Shown: in pieces, positions 27,189 through 37,013 of the stretch | Layout of the letters: every line of letters begins with the position of its first letter | How positions within the stretch are numbered: the stretch's first letter is position 1 | Program-made: the position numbers and the translations under genes | Notes under the pieces: model-generated | Told to the model about the DNA's origin: nothing | Databases searched by the model: none | Seen by the model: the letters and a program-made list of their open reading frames with translations, nothing else | Source: Spirochaetia bacterium | GTDB lineage: Bacteria; Spirochaetota; Spirochaetia; B11-G9 | Direction: 5' to 3' | Length of the DNA stretch: 48,966 nt | Assembly: GCA_027859095.1 (NCBI GenBank) | Contig: JAQIBN010000087.1 | Span: 1-48,966 of the forward strand

Positions 27189-28457
27189 TTAGGCTGCCTT
27201 GTCTCTCCGATCAGACAGCCTGCGGCACTGTTCCCGAATATTATTTACTGTTGTAAAAAAATCCCGCATAAGGGTTACCGACAAAAAACGTCCTCGTTCA
27301 GTAGCTTTAAGGGAGCCTTCTTTAAAGATCGCCGCCCTTAACAGGAATGCTAAACTAAGCTCAAAAAACATGTGGATAAACCATAACCTGCCATAGTTTT
27401 TCCTTATTGTCTTTAATGGGAGTTTTCCACTAAAAAATGCCATGAGAAGAAAGTACTGCAATTTTTCTTTCCCACTAAGCTGCTTCCCCATAGTTATAGC
27501 GGGAATATCTGCATTAATCATTTCGATGTAATGCTCAATAGAAAATGTTGTTGTAAACAAATTTCCGGAAAGGTAAAAGAAAGCTCCGGAACCAACTCCA
27601 ATGTAGGAGTCCCTGTTTGTAATATACTCATCAAGAGTGTTCCCTTTGCGGGTAAAACACCATGAAGACGTTCGTTCATAAATATCCGATAGTGCTGCAA
27701 CTATAAGCTTGTAGAATTTCTTTTCATTATTTACATTGGAGTGACCAAGAGCAAGTTTAATTTTTTCTTTAACAGAAGTAGAGGACATGAGGGGATAAAA
27801 TGTAGCCTGGTCTAAATTCATATTCTTGATAATTGCAATATCTCTTTCGAGCATCTCTTCAGACTGTTCAGGGAAATTAAAAATCATATCAACATTCAGG
27901 GTCTCAAATATTCCAGCTGCGTCTCTCAGACGTTCCTGTATGATATCCCCACTTCCATATTTATTAAATCTTTTCAGCTTGCGTAAAAGTTCATCATCAA
28001 AGGTTTGAACCCCAACTGAAAGTCTGGTAACACCTGAATCTTTAAGAGTCTTCATAATGCGGGGTTGCAGGTGATTTGGATTGGTTTCTACAGATATCTC
28101 CCTGATATCCCAAAGAGACCTGATAAGTTGTAATACACCCCCAAGACGTTCCGGCATAACTGTCGGAGTACCACCTCCTACATATACTTCATCAAATTTA
28201 AATCCCCTTTCGCTATAACACAGGATCTCTTTTTCAAGAGCATCAAAATAGGGAATGGCCTGTTTTTCGTCAAATTTTACTTTAAAGAAGGAACAATAAG
28301 GACAGAGCACCTCACAAAAGGGAATATGGACATAGAGAAGCAAGGGTTCAGTAGGAGCTTTAAGCACCGGTGGTGATGAAAGAGCATGCACTTTCATACT
28401 CCGGTGCATCATTGATTTCACAAGCTTATTTAGAAGAAGTTCAGAGATATTTTTCAT
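27189..28457 (-). CDS. Radical SAM coproporphyrinogen III oxidase/HemW-like protein
   Basis: LLLYVHIPFCEVLCPYCSFFKV; EVYVGGGTPTVMP; SVETNPNHL; LSVGVQTFDDELLRKLKR. Confidence 0.88.
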   Translation of the reverse strand: MKNISELLLNKLVKSMMHRSMKVHALSSPPVLKAPTEPLLLYVHIPFCEVLCPYCSFFKVKFDEKQAIPYFDALEKEILCYSERGFKFDEVYVGGGTPTVMPERLGGVLQLIRSLWDIREISVETNPNHLQPRIMKTLKDSGVTRLSVGVQTFDDELLRKLKRFNKYGSGDIIQERLRDAAGIFETLNVDMIFNFPEQSEEMLERDIAIIKNMNLDQATFYPLMSSTSVKEKIKLALGHSNVNNEKKFYKLIVAALSDIYERTSSWCFTRKGNTLDEYITNRDSYIGVGSGAFFYLSGNLFTTTFSIEHYIEMINADIPAITMGKQLSGKEKLQYFLLMAFFSGKLPLKTIRKNYGRLWFIHMFFELSLAFLLRAAIFKEGSLKATERGRFLSVTLMRDFFTTVNNIREQCRRLSDRRDKAA

Positions 28458-28575
28458 ACTATGGGTTGTAACATATATATATCCAGTTTATCAATATATC
28501 GAAATATATATGGCAAAGGTAATAAATTACCCATTTCCCAATATTATTCTTAGGGTGCTGATCCCCTGCAGGTAG

Positions 28576-29028
28576 CTACTCCGCAAAATTTTTCTTTATA
28601 AAATTCCTAATTCTATCAACTTGATTTACCTTGAAATGGAAAAGTGATTCAAATAAAGCTTTTTGGCTTTCGGAGACAAGGGATTTAGCTCTGCCCAGAT
28701 AAAAATTTTTCAGCTTTTCTTCATATTTAACAACATTCTCAAATATTTCCAGAGGTGGTGAGTTTTTGTCAATAGAACGAACCGGTATCTCAGATTCAAT
28801 GGATTTGTCATCGGTAAACTGCATCCATGAAATATGTCCGTAATCTTTAAGGTTTAGATTTTTCAATACCTCAAAATGCTTTTGATGATTCTGTTTAAGG
28901 AAAACAACCAGTTCTTTCGACTGTTCATTTTTTACCCCATAACTTGCAATATCATATAAATCCAAAATTTCCTGTTCCCATTTTAGCGTCAATTTAAATA
29001 CCTGCTCTAAATCCCTAAATGTTTTCAT
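28576..29028 (-). CDS. Small helical protein, degenerate ferritin/rubrerythrin-like (paralog B)
   Basis: TLKWEQEILDLYDIASYGVKNEQSKELVVFLKQNHQKHFEVL; ATG at 29028 after GGAGGGAG. Confidence 0.65.
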   Translation of the reverse strand: MKTFRDLEQVFKLTLKWEQEILDLYDIASYGVKNEQSKELVVFLKQNHQKHFEVLKNLNLKDYGHISWMQFTDDKSIESEIPVRSIDKNSPPLEIFENVVKYEEKLKNFYLGRAKSLVSESQKALFESLFHFKVNQVDRIRNFIKKNFAE

Positions 29029-29121
29029 AGCTCCCTCCATTTGCAGGATAAATCAGCCGGCTCTTATTTGCAATGATTTTTTTGTATTTTAACAACAAGG
29101 ACAAAAGAATTTATATTTTTG

Positions 29122-29149
29122 TTGACAAAATAGATGAGCTATCTAATAA
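29122..29149 (+). promoter_or_regulatory. Candidate sigma70-type promoter with flanking inverted repeat
   Basis: TTGACA (29122-29127), 16-nt spacer, TAATAA; TTTGTTGAC (29118-29126) inverted at GTCAACAAA (29165-29173). Confidence 0.4.
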
Positions 29150-29221
29150 TGTTAATATCATTGAGTCAACAAATGTAACATTATAACTATTATACTTAAT
29201 TAATGAGTATTGGGAGTAGCA

Positions 29222-29590
29222 ATGAAAAATAAAATTTTAATTATCGATGATGATGAGGACATTGCTGACAATATTCAGGCATTACTTTCATTTGAAGGTT
29301 TTGAGGTAATTAAATCATTCCATGTCGATGAGGGAATAAAAAAAATAGAGGATGAAAAACCGGATCTAGTTCTTCTGGACATAATGTTTCCTGAAGGTAA
29401 AACATTAGGGTTTGAGGCCGCTATTGAAATCAAAAAAGTCCGGCCCAAGCTCCCTATTTTCGCTTTTTCTGCAATAAATAGAGATTATGCATTTGATTTC
29501 CAAAAAGAAGATGCACATGTTGAAGAGTTCATCGTAAAACCGATAGATTCAAAAAATCTGGTTAATCTGATTAATAAATATTTAAAATAA
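29222..29590 (+). CDS. Receiver-only response regulator (CheY-like)
   Basis: MKNKILIIDDDEDIADNIQ...LVLLDIMFPEGKT...FAFSAINRDYAFDFQKED...VKPI. Confidence 0.92.
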   Translation: MKNKILIIDDDEDIADNIQALLSFEGFEVIKSFHVDEGIKKIEDEKPDLVLLDIMFPEGKTLGFEAAIEIKKVRPKLPIFAFSAINRDYAFDFQKEDAHVEEFIVKPIDSKNLVNLINKYLK

Positions 29591-29637
29591 CTAAACCGGA
29601 TGTATTTCCAAGACTTTCAAAGGTATGGGGGTAAAAT

Positions 29638-31068
29638 GTGAGAATGCGAGGCGGATATACGCCAAAAATCGATGGAAGACCGAGTAGTATTTTAAAGAAG
29701 ATAGCTCTTTCTTCTTCGTTAACTATCGATCTGCATAGAAATGAAAGGTTTTATAAACCTTTAGTAGAAGAGGGGCAGAGAGTCAAAATTGGTGATCTTA
29801 TTGCGAGTGCGGATCTGAATTTACTTATAGAAAAAGGGGATTCAATTGAAGAAAATGATCCGGTAGAGAAAGAAGCTCAGGTTCTCTACCTGCCTTCTCC
29901 TGCAGACGGGATAATTCATTTAAATATTGAGACAGAGACAGGAAAGCCATTTTCAATTATCCTGTCAGACATAGGATCATCAGTAGATAAAAATCCCCAG
30001 ATAGTGAAAGATCCTAACAGATTAACCCCTATTGAAGCCAGAAAAGTCCTGGTGGAGAGAGGTATTTGGCAGTACATCTGGAGTTCAGGAACCAACGGAA
30101 TCGCAGATATCTCCGGCAAAAAAAAACCAAAGGCAATAGTTATTAACACAATCATTGCTGAACCATTCAGAACCAGAGGAAAGGTAATCCTCAATAATTT
30201 CTGGCACAGTATTATTAAAGGGTTAAGTTACCTCCCTCTGCTTTTGGAGGATTATGGTACAATAGAATTTATCCTTACAGAAAAAAAAGATCCTATTGTG
30301 CAGCTGATGTTAAAAGAACTTACAGGAAAAGCCTGGGTTAAATTCCATTTTGTAGATGTAAAATATCCAATAGAAAAGCCGGAGATACTTAACAAACTTA
30401 TCAGAAAAGAAAAAAACAGATTCAATCAGGATAATGAGATTTGGGTTGTAGACATACAGACTGTTGAAGCAATAGGAATCTGCCTTGGGAAAGGTGTTCC
30501 CATGAGCAGGAGGATTGTAGCCATGGGAGGACCGGCATTCCCTGATCCAATGCACATTAATGTCAGAATAGGAACTCCATTAAAGGATATTATACCGGAA
30601 AATATCAATCTAAATACAACTTTGGTGCTCCGGGGCGGGCTGTTTTTAGGAGAACCCGTGGATCCAGAAAACAGCTCAGTAGGTTTTGATGATGATGCTT
30701 TCTTCTTTATTCCAGTAAAACAAACAAGGGAATTCCTCTCTTTTATCAAGCCAGGATTCAGTAAGAGATCAATATTTCCCAATTTTGCAGGTAGAATTGA
30801 TAGGGACCTGTCAAGTCAGCTGCGCGGTGAACTGCGACCTTGTATTGCTTGTGGAAAGTGCCAGGAAGTTTGCCCCGTTAATCTGATGCCTCAAATTATT
30901 CATCGATATCTTTATACGGATAGACTGGACGAGGCACAAAAGCTGGGACTAGATAACTGTATTGAATGTAATCTATGTACTTTCGTATGTACCTCAAAAA
31001 TTGAACTGAAGGTACAGTTTGTAAATGCAAAAAACATGCTTCTAATGGAGCAGGAAGGGAACTTATGA
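29638..31068 (+). CDS. NqrA/RnfC-like subunit with two C-terminal 4Fe-4S motifs (second copy)
   Basis: RRIVAMGGPAFPDPMHINVRIGTPLKDI; CIACGKCQEVCP and CIECNLCTFVCT. Confidence 0.9.
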   Translation: MRMRGGYTPKIDGRPSSILKKIALSSSLTIDLHRNERFYKPLVEEGQRVKIGDLIASADLNLLIEKGDSIEENDPVEKEAQVLYLPSPADGIIHLNIETETGKPFSIILSDIGSSVDKNPQIVKDPNRLTPIEARKVLVERGIWQYIWSSGTNGIADISGKKKPKAIVINTIIAEPFRTRGKVILNNFWHSIIKGLSYLPLLLEDYGTIEFILTEKKDPIVQLMLKELTGKAWVKFHFVDVKYPIEKPEILNKLIRKEKNRFNQDNEIWVVDIQTVEAIGICLGKGVPMSRRIVAMGGPAFPDPMHINVRIGTPLKDIIPENINLNTTLVLRGGLFLGEPVDPENSSVGFDDDAFFFIPVKQTREFLSFIKPGFSKRSIFPNFAGRIDRDLSSQLRGELRPCIACGKCQEVCPVNLMPQIIHRYLYTDRLDEAQKLGLDNCIECNLCTFVCTSKIELKVQFVNAKNMLLMEQEGNL

Positions 31069-32153
31069 AATTATTAAGATTATTCTTTGATAAAATAGAG
31101 CCCCTTTTTGATGAGGGCAAAGCGTTATCACTTTTTCATCCTGTTTATTCTATGTTTGACAACATGATGTTTTCCAGTAATGAAAAAACACCCAATGCAC
31201 CCTTCGGACGTGATCCGATCGACATTAAAAGATACATGTTTATTGTAGTTATAGCTCTTACGCCGGCTTTTCTTGGATCTCTTTATTTCTATGGACTGAG
31301 GATATTATGGATGCTCATTGTCTCCTATGCTGTAGGGGCAGTAGTTGAGATTGCATTTGCAATAATACGAAAAGAAGAAGTTAATGAAGGCTTTCTTGTT
31401 ACCGGTTTTATATTCCCTCTTATTCTTCCCCCTGGAATCCCTCTATGGATGGTAGCTGTAGGTATGGCATTCGGGGTTCTTGTTGGAAAAGAGGTATTTG
31501 GAGGTACAGGAAGAAATATCTTTAATCCGGCATTGGTCGGTCGTATTTTCCTTGCCCTGGGATATCCCTCAGCCATGAGCGGATCCTGGGTGAGCCCTGG
31601 AAGCGGATCCTTAGGAAACCTGCTAAAAAACTTCCAGCTTGCTGCCCCGGATGTATTAAGTTCAGCAACTCCCCTTGTCCAGGCGAAAAATGGAATTTTT
31701 ATGCCCTTGAAAGATCTCTTTTTTGGAAATATTCTGGGAAGCGCAGGAGAAACATCTGCGCTTCTTATAATACTTGGAGGATTGATAGTACTTTTTGCCG
31801 GAATAGCAAACTGGAGAACAATCCTTTCAATAATCCTCTCATTTGCGGGTTTTAACCTCCTCCTGAATATCCTGTCCCCCGGAACGGCAAACCCTGTTCT
31901 TTTTAATATGTTATCTGGAGGTTTTCTTTTTGGCACTTTTTTCATGGCCACTGATCCGGTATCTTCTCCTATCACCATTTCAGCCAAATGGGTCTATGGA
32001 ATATTTATCGGGTTGATAGCCTTGCTGATTAGAACATTTTCAGGATTTGTTGAGGGAATGATGTTTGCTATACTTTTAGGCAATATTTTTTCTCCTCTTT
32101 TTGATGAAGTAGTAATACGAGTACGGATGAAACATTATGCAAAAAAACTCTAA
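31065..32153 (+). CDS. nqrB: NqrB/RnfD-like membrane subunit (second copy)
   Basis: GKEVFGGTGRNIFNPALVGRIF; VLSSATPLV. Confidence 0.93.
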   Translation: MKLLRLFFDKIEPLFDEGKALSLFHPVYSMFDNMMFSSNEKTPNAPFGRDPIDIKRYMFIVVIALTPAFLGSLYFYGLRILWMLIVSYAVGAVVEIAFAIIRKEEVNEGFLVTGFIFPLILPPGIPLWMVAVGMAFGVLVGKEVFGGTGRNIFNPALVGRIFLALGYPSAMSGSWVSPGSGSLGNLLKNFQLAAPDVLSSATPLVQAKNGIFMPLKDLFFGNILGSAGETSALLIILGGLIVLFAGIANWRTILSIILSFAGFNLLLNILSPGTANPVLFNMLSGGFLFGTFFMATDPVSSPITISAKWVYGIFIGLIALLIRTFSGFVEGMMFAILLGNIFSPLFDEVVIRVRMKHYAKKL

Positions 32154-32775
32154 TTTAAGGACAATTGGCTTTGCAACCATCCTGGGTCTGGTTTGTTCTA
32201 TTTTACTTACCTTTGCGAATATACAGACAAAACCACTCCGTCTGGCCAATGAAAAAGCAGAAGAACTGACAAATTACCTCTTCGTATTGGATGTTCCTGT
32301 ATCTCCTGGGGCTAAAGCCGATGATTTACTGAAAATATTTGATAAGTCAATACGGGTGAAAGAAGCCGGAGGTATCAAATTCTATGAGTATTATCCTGAA
32401 AATAGTTCCGATGACAAACCTGTAGCCGTAGCCGTAGCTTTTAACGGACCGGGATTATGGGACAAGATTGGCGGCGTAATTGCATTGGAACCAGACCTTA
32501 AAACCATTAAGGGAATAAGTTTTTATAAACAGGCAGAAACACCGGGATTGGGTGGTGAAATTGCCAGTGACTGGTTTCAATCCCAATTCATTGGTAAATC
32601 GATCATTTCACCTTCAGGAACACCTGGATTCAAAATTTTAAAGCCCGAAGCAGCTACAGATTCAAATTCAGTTGATGGAATAAGCGGGGCGACAATGACA
32701 TCAAGCAGAGTCGAGGTTATCCTTGAAAAACTTGCAGGCACGATCTCGAACGCAAGGAGTGCATATGAGCAATAA
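32137..32775 (+). CDS. nqrC: NqrC/RnfG-like FMN-binding subunit (second copy)
   Basis: AETPGLGGEIASDWFQSQFIGK; DGISGATMTS. Confidence 0.92.
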   Translation: MQKNSNLRTIGFATILGLVCSILLTFANIQTKPLRLANEKAEELTNYLFVLDVPVSPGAKADDLLKIFDKSIRVKEAGGIKFYEYYPENSSDDKPVAVAVAFNGPGLWDKIGGVIALEPDLKTIKGISFYKQAETPGLGGEIASDWFQSQFIGKSIISPSGTPGFKILKPEAATDSNSVDGISGATMTSSRVEVILEKLAGTISNARSAYEQ

Positions 32776-33415
32776 TTTGGCAGCAGGCCAAAAAATTAAA
32801 ATTCGTGATATTTTTGCAGATGGTGTATATAGATTCAATCCGATAACAGTACAGGTTCTGGGTATTTGTTCTGCATTGGCAGTCACTAACAGGGTAGATA
32901 ATGCAGTAGTCATGGGCGGAGCTCTTATTTTTGTAACTGCATTCTCCTCTTTACTGGTTTCTATTCTAAGAAAATCAATTCCCCTAAGAATAAGAATGAT
33001 AGTAGAGGTGGCAATAATTGCCACATTCGTAATTCTCTTTGATCAGTTTCTAAAAGCATATGCCTGGAACATGTCAAAACAATTAGGCCCCTATGTCGGT
33101 TTAATTATTACCAACTGTATAGTCATGGGACGAGCCGAAGCATTTGCAACCCAAAATACGCCCTTGACATCTATGTTTGACGGTATAGCGAACGGAATAG
33201 GCTACAGTATAGTTCTCATCCTGGTTGCCCTGGTTCGTGAAATAATAGGTTCAGGAACACTGAATATTTTTGGAACTCAGATTTTGACATTATTGGATAT
33301 AGGCTATACCAAGAATCTTTTGTTTGTTCTGGCTCCGGGAGCTTTTTTTACAGCAGGGTTTATAATCTGGGGAGTGAATGCAATCACAAATACAAAGGAG
33401 GATGCAAATGAGTAG
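32765..33415 (+). CDS. nqrD: NqrD/RnfE-like membrane subunit (second copy)
   Basis: VLGICSALAVTNRVDNAVVMG...LGPYVGLIITNCIVMGRAEAFA. Confidence 0.93.
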   Translation: MSNNLAAGQKIKIRDIFADGVYRFNPITVQVLGICSALAVTNRVDNAVVMGGALIFVTAFSSLLVSILRKSIPLRIRMIVEVAIIATFVILFDQFLKAYAWNMSKQLGPYVGLIITNCIVMGRAEAFATQNTPLTSMFDGIANGIGYSIVLILVALVREIIGSGTLNIFGTQILTLLDIGYTKNLLFVLAPGAFFTAGFIIWGVNAITNTKEDANE

Positions 33416-33995
33416 CACACCTTTATTAGTTATCCTTGTTGGTTCAATTTTCACAAATAATATTATATTTGCCAGTTTTTTAGGTATGTGCTCATTCATG
33501 GCTGTTTCGGATAAGATAGATACTGCAATTGGACTTGGGAGTGCAGTAACCTTTGTTATGGTTGCAACTACTGCAATTAATTACCTGGTTTATCATTATA
33601 TTTTGGTACCTCTTGGACTCGAGTTTATTTCATACATTATTTTTATTGCAGTTATTGCAGCCTTTGTCCAGTTTGTAGAGATGTTTGTGGAGCGATTTAG
33701 CCCCGGGCTTTATATTGCCCTGGGTATCTTTCTCCCACTCATTACCGTAAACTGTGCAATTTTGGGTGTTAGTCTCTTCATGGTTCTAAGAAACTACAAT
33801 TTCCTGCAATCAACTGTATTCGGCCTTGGCGGTGGATTGGGCTGGACTCTGGCAATTATGCTCATGGCCGGGCTTAGAGAGAAAATGGGATATTCCAATG
33901 TTCCCAGGCCGTTAAAAGGCGCGGCAGTAATTATGCTTGTAACGGGTGTTCTTGCCATGGCATTCATGGGATTTTCAGGCATAATCAATTTGTAA
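33408..33995 (+). CDS. nqrE: NqrE/RnfA-like membrane subunit (second copy)
   Basis: NNIIFASFLGMCSFMAVSDKIDTAIGLG...LPLITVNCAILGVSLF; RBS AAAGGAGG before ATG 33408. Confidence 0.92.
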   Translation: MSSTPLLVILVGSIFTNNIIFASFLGMCSFMAVSDKIDTAIGLGSAVTFVMVATTAINYLVYHYILVPLGLEFISYIIFIAVIAAFVQFVEMFVERFSPGLYIALGIFLPLITVNCAILGVSLFMVLRNYNFLQSTVFGLGGGLGWTLAIMLMAGLREKMGYSNVPRPLKGAAVIMLVTGVLAMAFMGFSGIINL

Positions 33996-34011
33996 GTTAA
34001 GAGGGGATGAT

Positions 34012-35106
34012 ATGATAGAGGGAATATTAGCAGTTGGAATTACAACATCGATCTTTATTTTACTATCTGCCATTCTGCTAGTGGCGGAAAAATATTTTAC
34101 AGATTATGGAATATGTTCAATCACTATAAATGAGGGTTCTTCCGTATTGGAACAAAAGGGAGGAATCACTCTCCTATCATCTTTAATCGATAACAAAGTT
34201 TTTATTCCTTCAGCATGCGGAGGTAAAGGTTCCTGTGGGTTTTGCAAGGTAATTGTGCAAAGCGGAGGAGGGTCTATCCTGCCAACTGAAACGTCTTTTA
34301 TGACCAGAGGAGAAATCAGGTCAGGAGTGCGACTTGCCTGTCAGGTAAAAGTAAAACAAAACCTGGAAATATCTATTCCGGAAGGGCTTCTCAGCGTCAA
34401 AGAATTCAGTGCTACTGTTGCCTCAAGCATTGAATTGACGCATGATATAAAAGAACTTACTTTTGATCTTATTGAACCTGTTGATATAGAACAAAAACCG
34501 GGGCAATACATTCAAATTTGTGCACCTGCCCCTGATGGTGTTGTTTTCAGGGCATATTCCATCAGTTCTCCATCATATGAAAAGAACAAAGTACAGATTG
34601 TTGTACGTCTAATTCCCGGAGGTATTGCATCCACTTACATCCACGGTCTGAAGGTAGGAGATTCCGTAATGTTTACCGGACCTTATGGAGAGTTTATTCT
34701 TTCGGAGGATGAAAGTACTGACATTGTTTGCGTCGGTGGAGGAGCTGGTATGGCTCCAATTAACAATATAATACACTCATTATATGCAAAATGGCCAAAC
34801 AGGAAATGTTATCTGTTCTTCGGATGCCGGACACTAAATGATGTCTTCTATCTTGAACAATTTAAGGAACTTGCAAAAATTCATCCAAATCTTAAGATTG
34901 TATATGGGCTCTCTGATCCCATTGGGGATGACGAGGAGTGGGATGGAGATTCAGGATTCATACATTTATCGGTAGATAAGCATCTGGAATTCGGTAAAAA
35001 GAGTCAGGCGTTTTTATGCGGGCCTCCTCCGATGATAGAGGCTGTTACAGATATCCTAAGTGAGAAAGGATTAAAAGCGGAGGACATCTTTTATGATAAG
35101 TTTTAA
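34012..35106 (+). CDS. nqrF: NqrF, full length (2Fe-2S + FAD/NADH domains)
   Basis: ACGGKGSCGFCKV; RAYSISSPSYE; VCVGGGAGMAPI; FLCGPPPMIEAV. Confidence 0.94.
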   Translation: MIEGILAVGITTSIFILLSAILLVAEKYFTDYGICSITINEGSSVLEQKGGITLLSSLIDNKVFIPSACGGKGSCGFCKVIVQSGGGSILPTETSFMTRGEIRSGVRLACQVKVKQNLEISIPEGLLSVKEFSATVASSIELTHDIKELTFDLIEPVDIEQKPGQYIQICAPAPDGVVFRAYSISSPSYEKNKVQIVVRLIPGGIASTYIHGLKVGDSVMFTGPYGEFILSEDESTDIVCVGGGAGMAPINNIIHSLYAKWPNRKCYLFFGCRTLNDVFYLEQFKELAKIHPNLKIVYGLSDPIGDDEEWDGDSGFIHLSVDKHLEFGKKSQAFLCGPPPMIEAVTDILSEKGLKAEDIFYDKF

Positions 35107-35142
35107 TTTATCTGAGTTTTTATCAATCGGGGAGGTGGGGAA

Positions 35143-35598
35143 ATGGCAATTGTAAGCATAGGGGATATACTGGATAAGGCAGCAGAATTTGAAAGAATAC
35201 TTGAAAAATACTACATTGAAATCAGAGACAATACGAGTAATAATGGTGTAAAACTGCTTACTTATTACTTAAGCAGACATAGGCGACATCTGCAGGAAGC
35301 TCTGGTGAGTATTGAAGTAGCTGAACTAAAAAAAGTAAGAAAAGTTAAGCTTAAGTATAATATAGATTTTTATCTTAAAAAAGAGTTTCATCCAATGAAA
35401 ACACCGGTTGAGGAAGTTAATGGCGATGAACTCCTGGATGCAGCAGTTGGATATGATCAAAAGCTCATTCACCTTTACGAAAAGATTCAGGAACAACCTC
35501 TTCCGGAGGAAGCGAAAAATATAATTGGAAGTCTTATCAGCATTGAGCACAAAGATATCCTGATGCTGAAAAAAACCATAGCAACAAATTACTACTAA
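35143..35598 (+). CDS. Small helical protein, degenerate ferritin-like (paralog C, divergent)
   Basis: AEFERILEKYYIEIRDN...LLTYYLSRHRRHLQEAL...LIHLYEKI...SIEHKD; same genomic context as paralog A. Confidence 0.55.
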   Translation: MAIVSIGDILDKAAEFERILEKYYIEIRDNTSNNGVKLLTYYLSRHRRHLQEALVSIEVAELKKVRKVKLKYNIDFYLKKEFHPMKTPVEEVNGDELLDAAVGYDQKLIHLYEKIQEQPLPEEAKNIIGSLISIEHKDILMLKKTIATNYY

Positions 35599-35610
35599 AT
35601 CGGATATATA

Positions 35611-36999
35611 ATGGCAAGCTATCAGCTCAAAGGGTATTCTCCAGAGAATAAATCACTTATCACCCCGGGGACAGTAATATTAGATGAAAAAATGCTTCTG
35701 TCCAATGTCCATTGGTTTATAAGTGTTCGGTGGATAGTTATAATAATATTTATTATTGGCAGTACTGTAGGGAATTTGTTCTCAGTTCAACTGATAAACA
35801 TAGGTTTTAAAATACCCATATTGCCATTACTTGGGATGGCAATTCCATTATTACTAATGAATACGGCTTTTTTTCTATTTAGTCGTAACCTAAAAGTTTC
35901 TGAACATAAGAGTATCTCAATTAATCTATGGATACAGATTGTAATTGACTTAATTTTTGTAACCTGCCTGGTCTACTATATTGGCGCCACAGACACTTTT
36001 ATTCCATTTATCTATTTAATTCATATCACTCTCTCCTGCTTGTTTTTCCCTAAGCACCAAAGCATTATTATAGTTTGTATAGCTGCATCCTTGTATCTGC
36101 TTACTGTCTCACTTCAGAATACCGGTATTATCATGAAACAGACAGTATTTATTTCCAGGGATAATATCGATATGTTGAATTCCTCAGTTAGTTTGCTTCT
36201 TGCTTTTACAGCAGTATTAATTTGGTTTATTATCTGGTATTTTGTATCAACCCTTTCTGATATCGTCAGTGAAAGAGATCTTGCATTGAAAATAGCAAAC
36301 GAAGAATTGAAAAAGGCTGAAGAGGAAAAAACAAAACAGATACTTATCACAACTCATGACCTGAAAGCTCCATTTGTGGGAATAGAAAGTAATATAAGTG
36401 TGTTAAAATACATCCATTGGGAAGAACTTACACCTGAATGCCGGGATATTATTGATAAAATTGAAGTGAGGTCAAAAACCCTTCGAGAGAGAATTAAGCA
36501 GATACTTGACCTTGGCAATCTAAGAACCCAATTCCAAAACGATGTTCAAACAGAGCAGATAAGCCTGAAAAAGATTTTCGAAGAAATATTAGATGAAATG
36601 GTAGATATGATTAATGAGAAAAAAATCAAACTAGTCACAACAATTTTAGATATTACCGTAAACAGCAATAAAAATAATTTGTTAATTCTCTTTTCAAATC
36701 TTATTTCCAATGCAATATTTTATACCCAGAACGGCGAGACAATCCAAATTAACATGGAAAAACAGGAAAGTGAAGTTATTATCAAAATCAGTGATACAGG
36801 AATAGGGATAGCAGAGAAACACCTGGATAAAATATTTGATGAATATTTTCGAACACCTGAAGCCGCAAGATTTAATAAAATGTCTACCGGTCTCGGTCTT
36901 CAGATTGTCAAAACTATCACAGAGAAACTGGATCTTTCCCTAATGGTGGAAAGTGAAATAAATAAAGGTACTACATTTACAGTTGGTATAAGAATCTAA
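35611..36999 (+). CDS. Membrane histidine kinase
   Basis: Multi-TM N-terminus; H-box ITTHDLKAPFVGIESNI; N-box NLISNAIFYTQNG; DTGIGIAEKHLDKIFDEYFR. Confidence 0.92.
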   Translation: MASYQLKGYSPENKSLITPGTVILDEKMLLSNVHWFISVRWIVIIIFIIGSTVGNLFSVQLINIGFKIPILPLLGMAIPLLLMNTAFFLFSRNLKVSEHKSISINLWIQIVIDLIFVTCLVYYIGATDTFIPFIYLIHITLSCLFFPKHQSIIIVCIAASLYLLTVSLQNTGIIMKQTVFISRDNIDMLNSSVSLLLAFTAVLIWFIIWYFVSTLSDIVSERDLALKIANEELKKAEEEKTKQILITTHDLKAPFVGIESNISVLKYIHWEELTPECRDIIDKIEVRSKTLRERIKQILDLGNLRTQFQNDVQTEQISLKKIFEEILDEMVDMINEKKIKLVTTILDITVNSNKNNLLILFSNLISNAIFYTQNGETIQINMEKQESEVIIKISDTGIGIAEKHLDKIFDEYFRTPEAARFNKMSTGLGLQIVKTITEKLDLSLMVESEINKGTTFTVGIRI

Positions 37000-37013
37000 A
37001 AACGGAGGTTATT

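Noticed and set aside
31325-31987. 220-aa antisense ORF on minus strand
   Set aside because: Fully antisense to the strongly conserved NqrB-like CDS; low-complexity composition typical of a shadow ORF.
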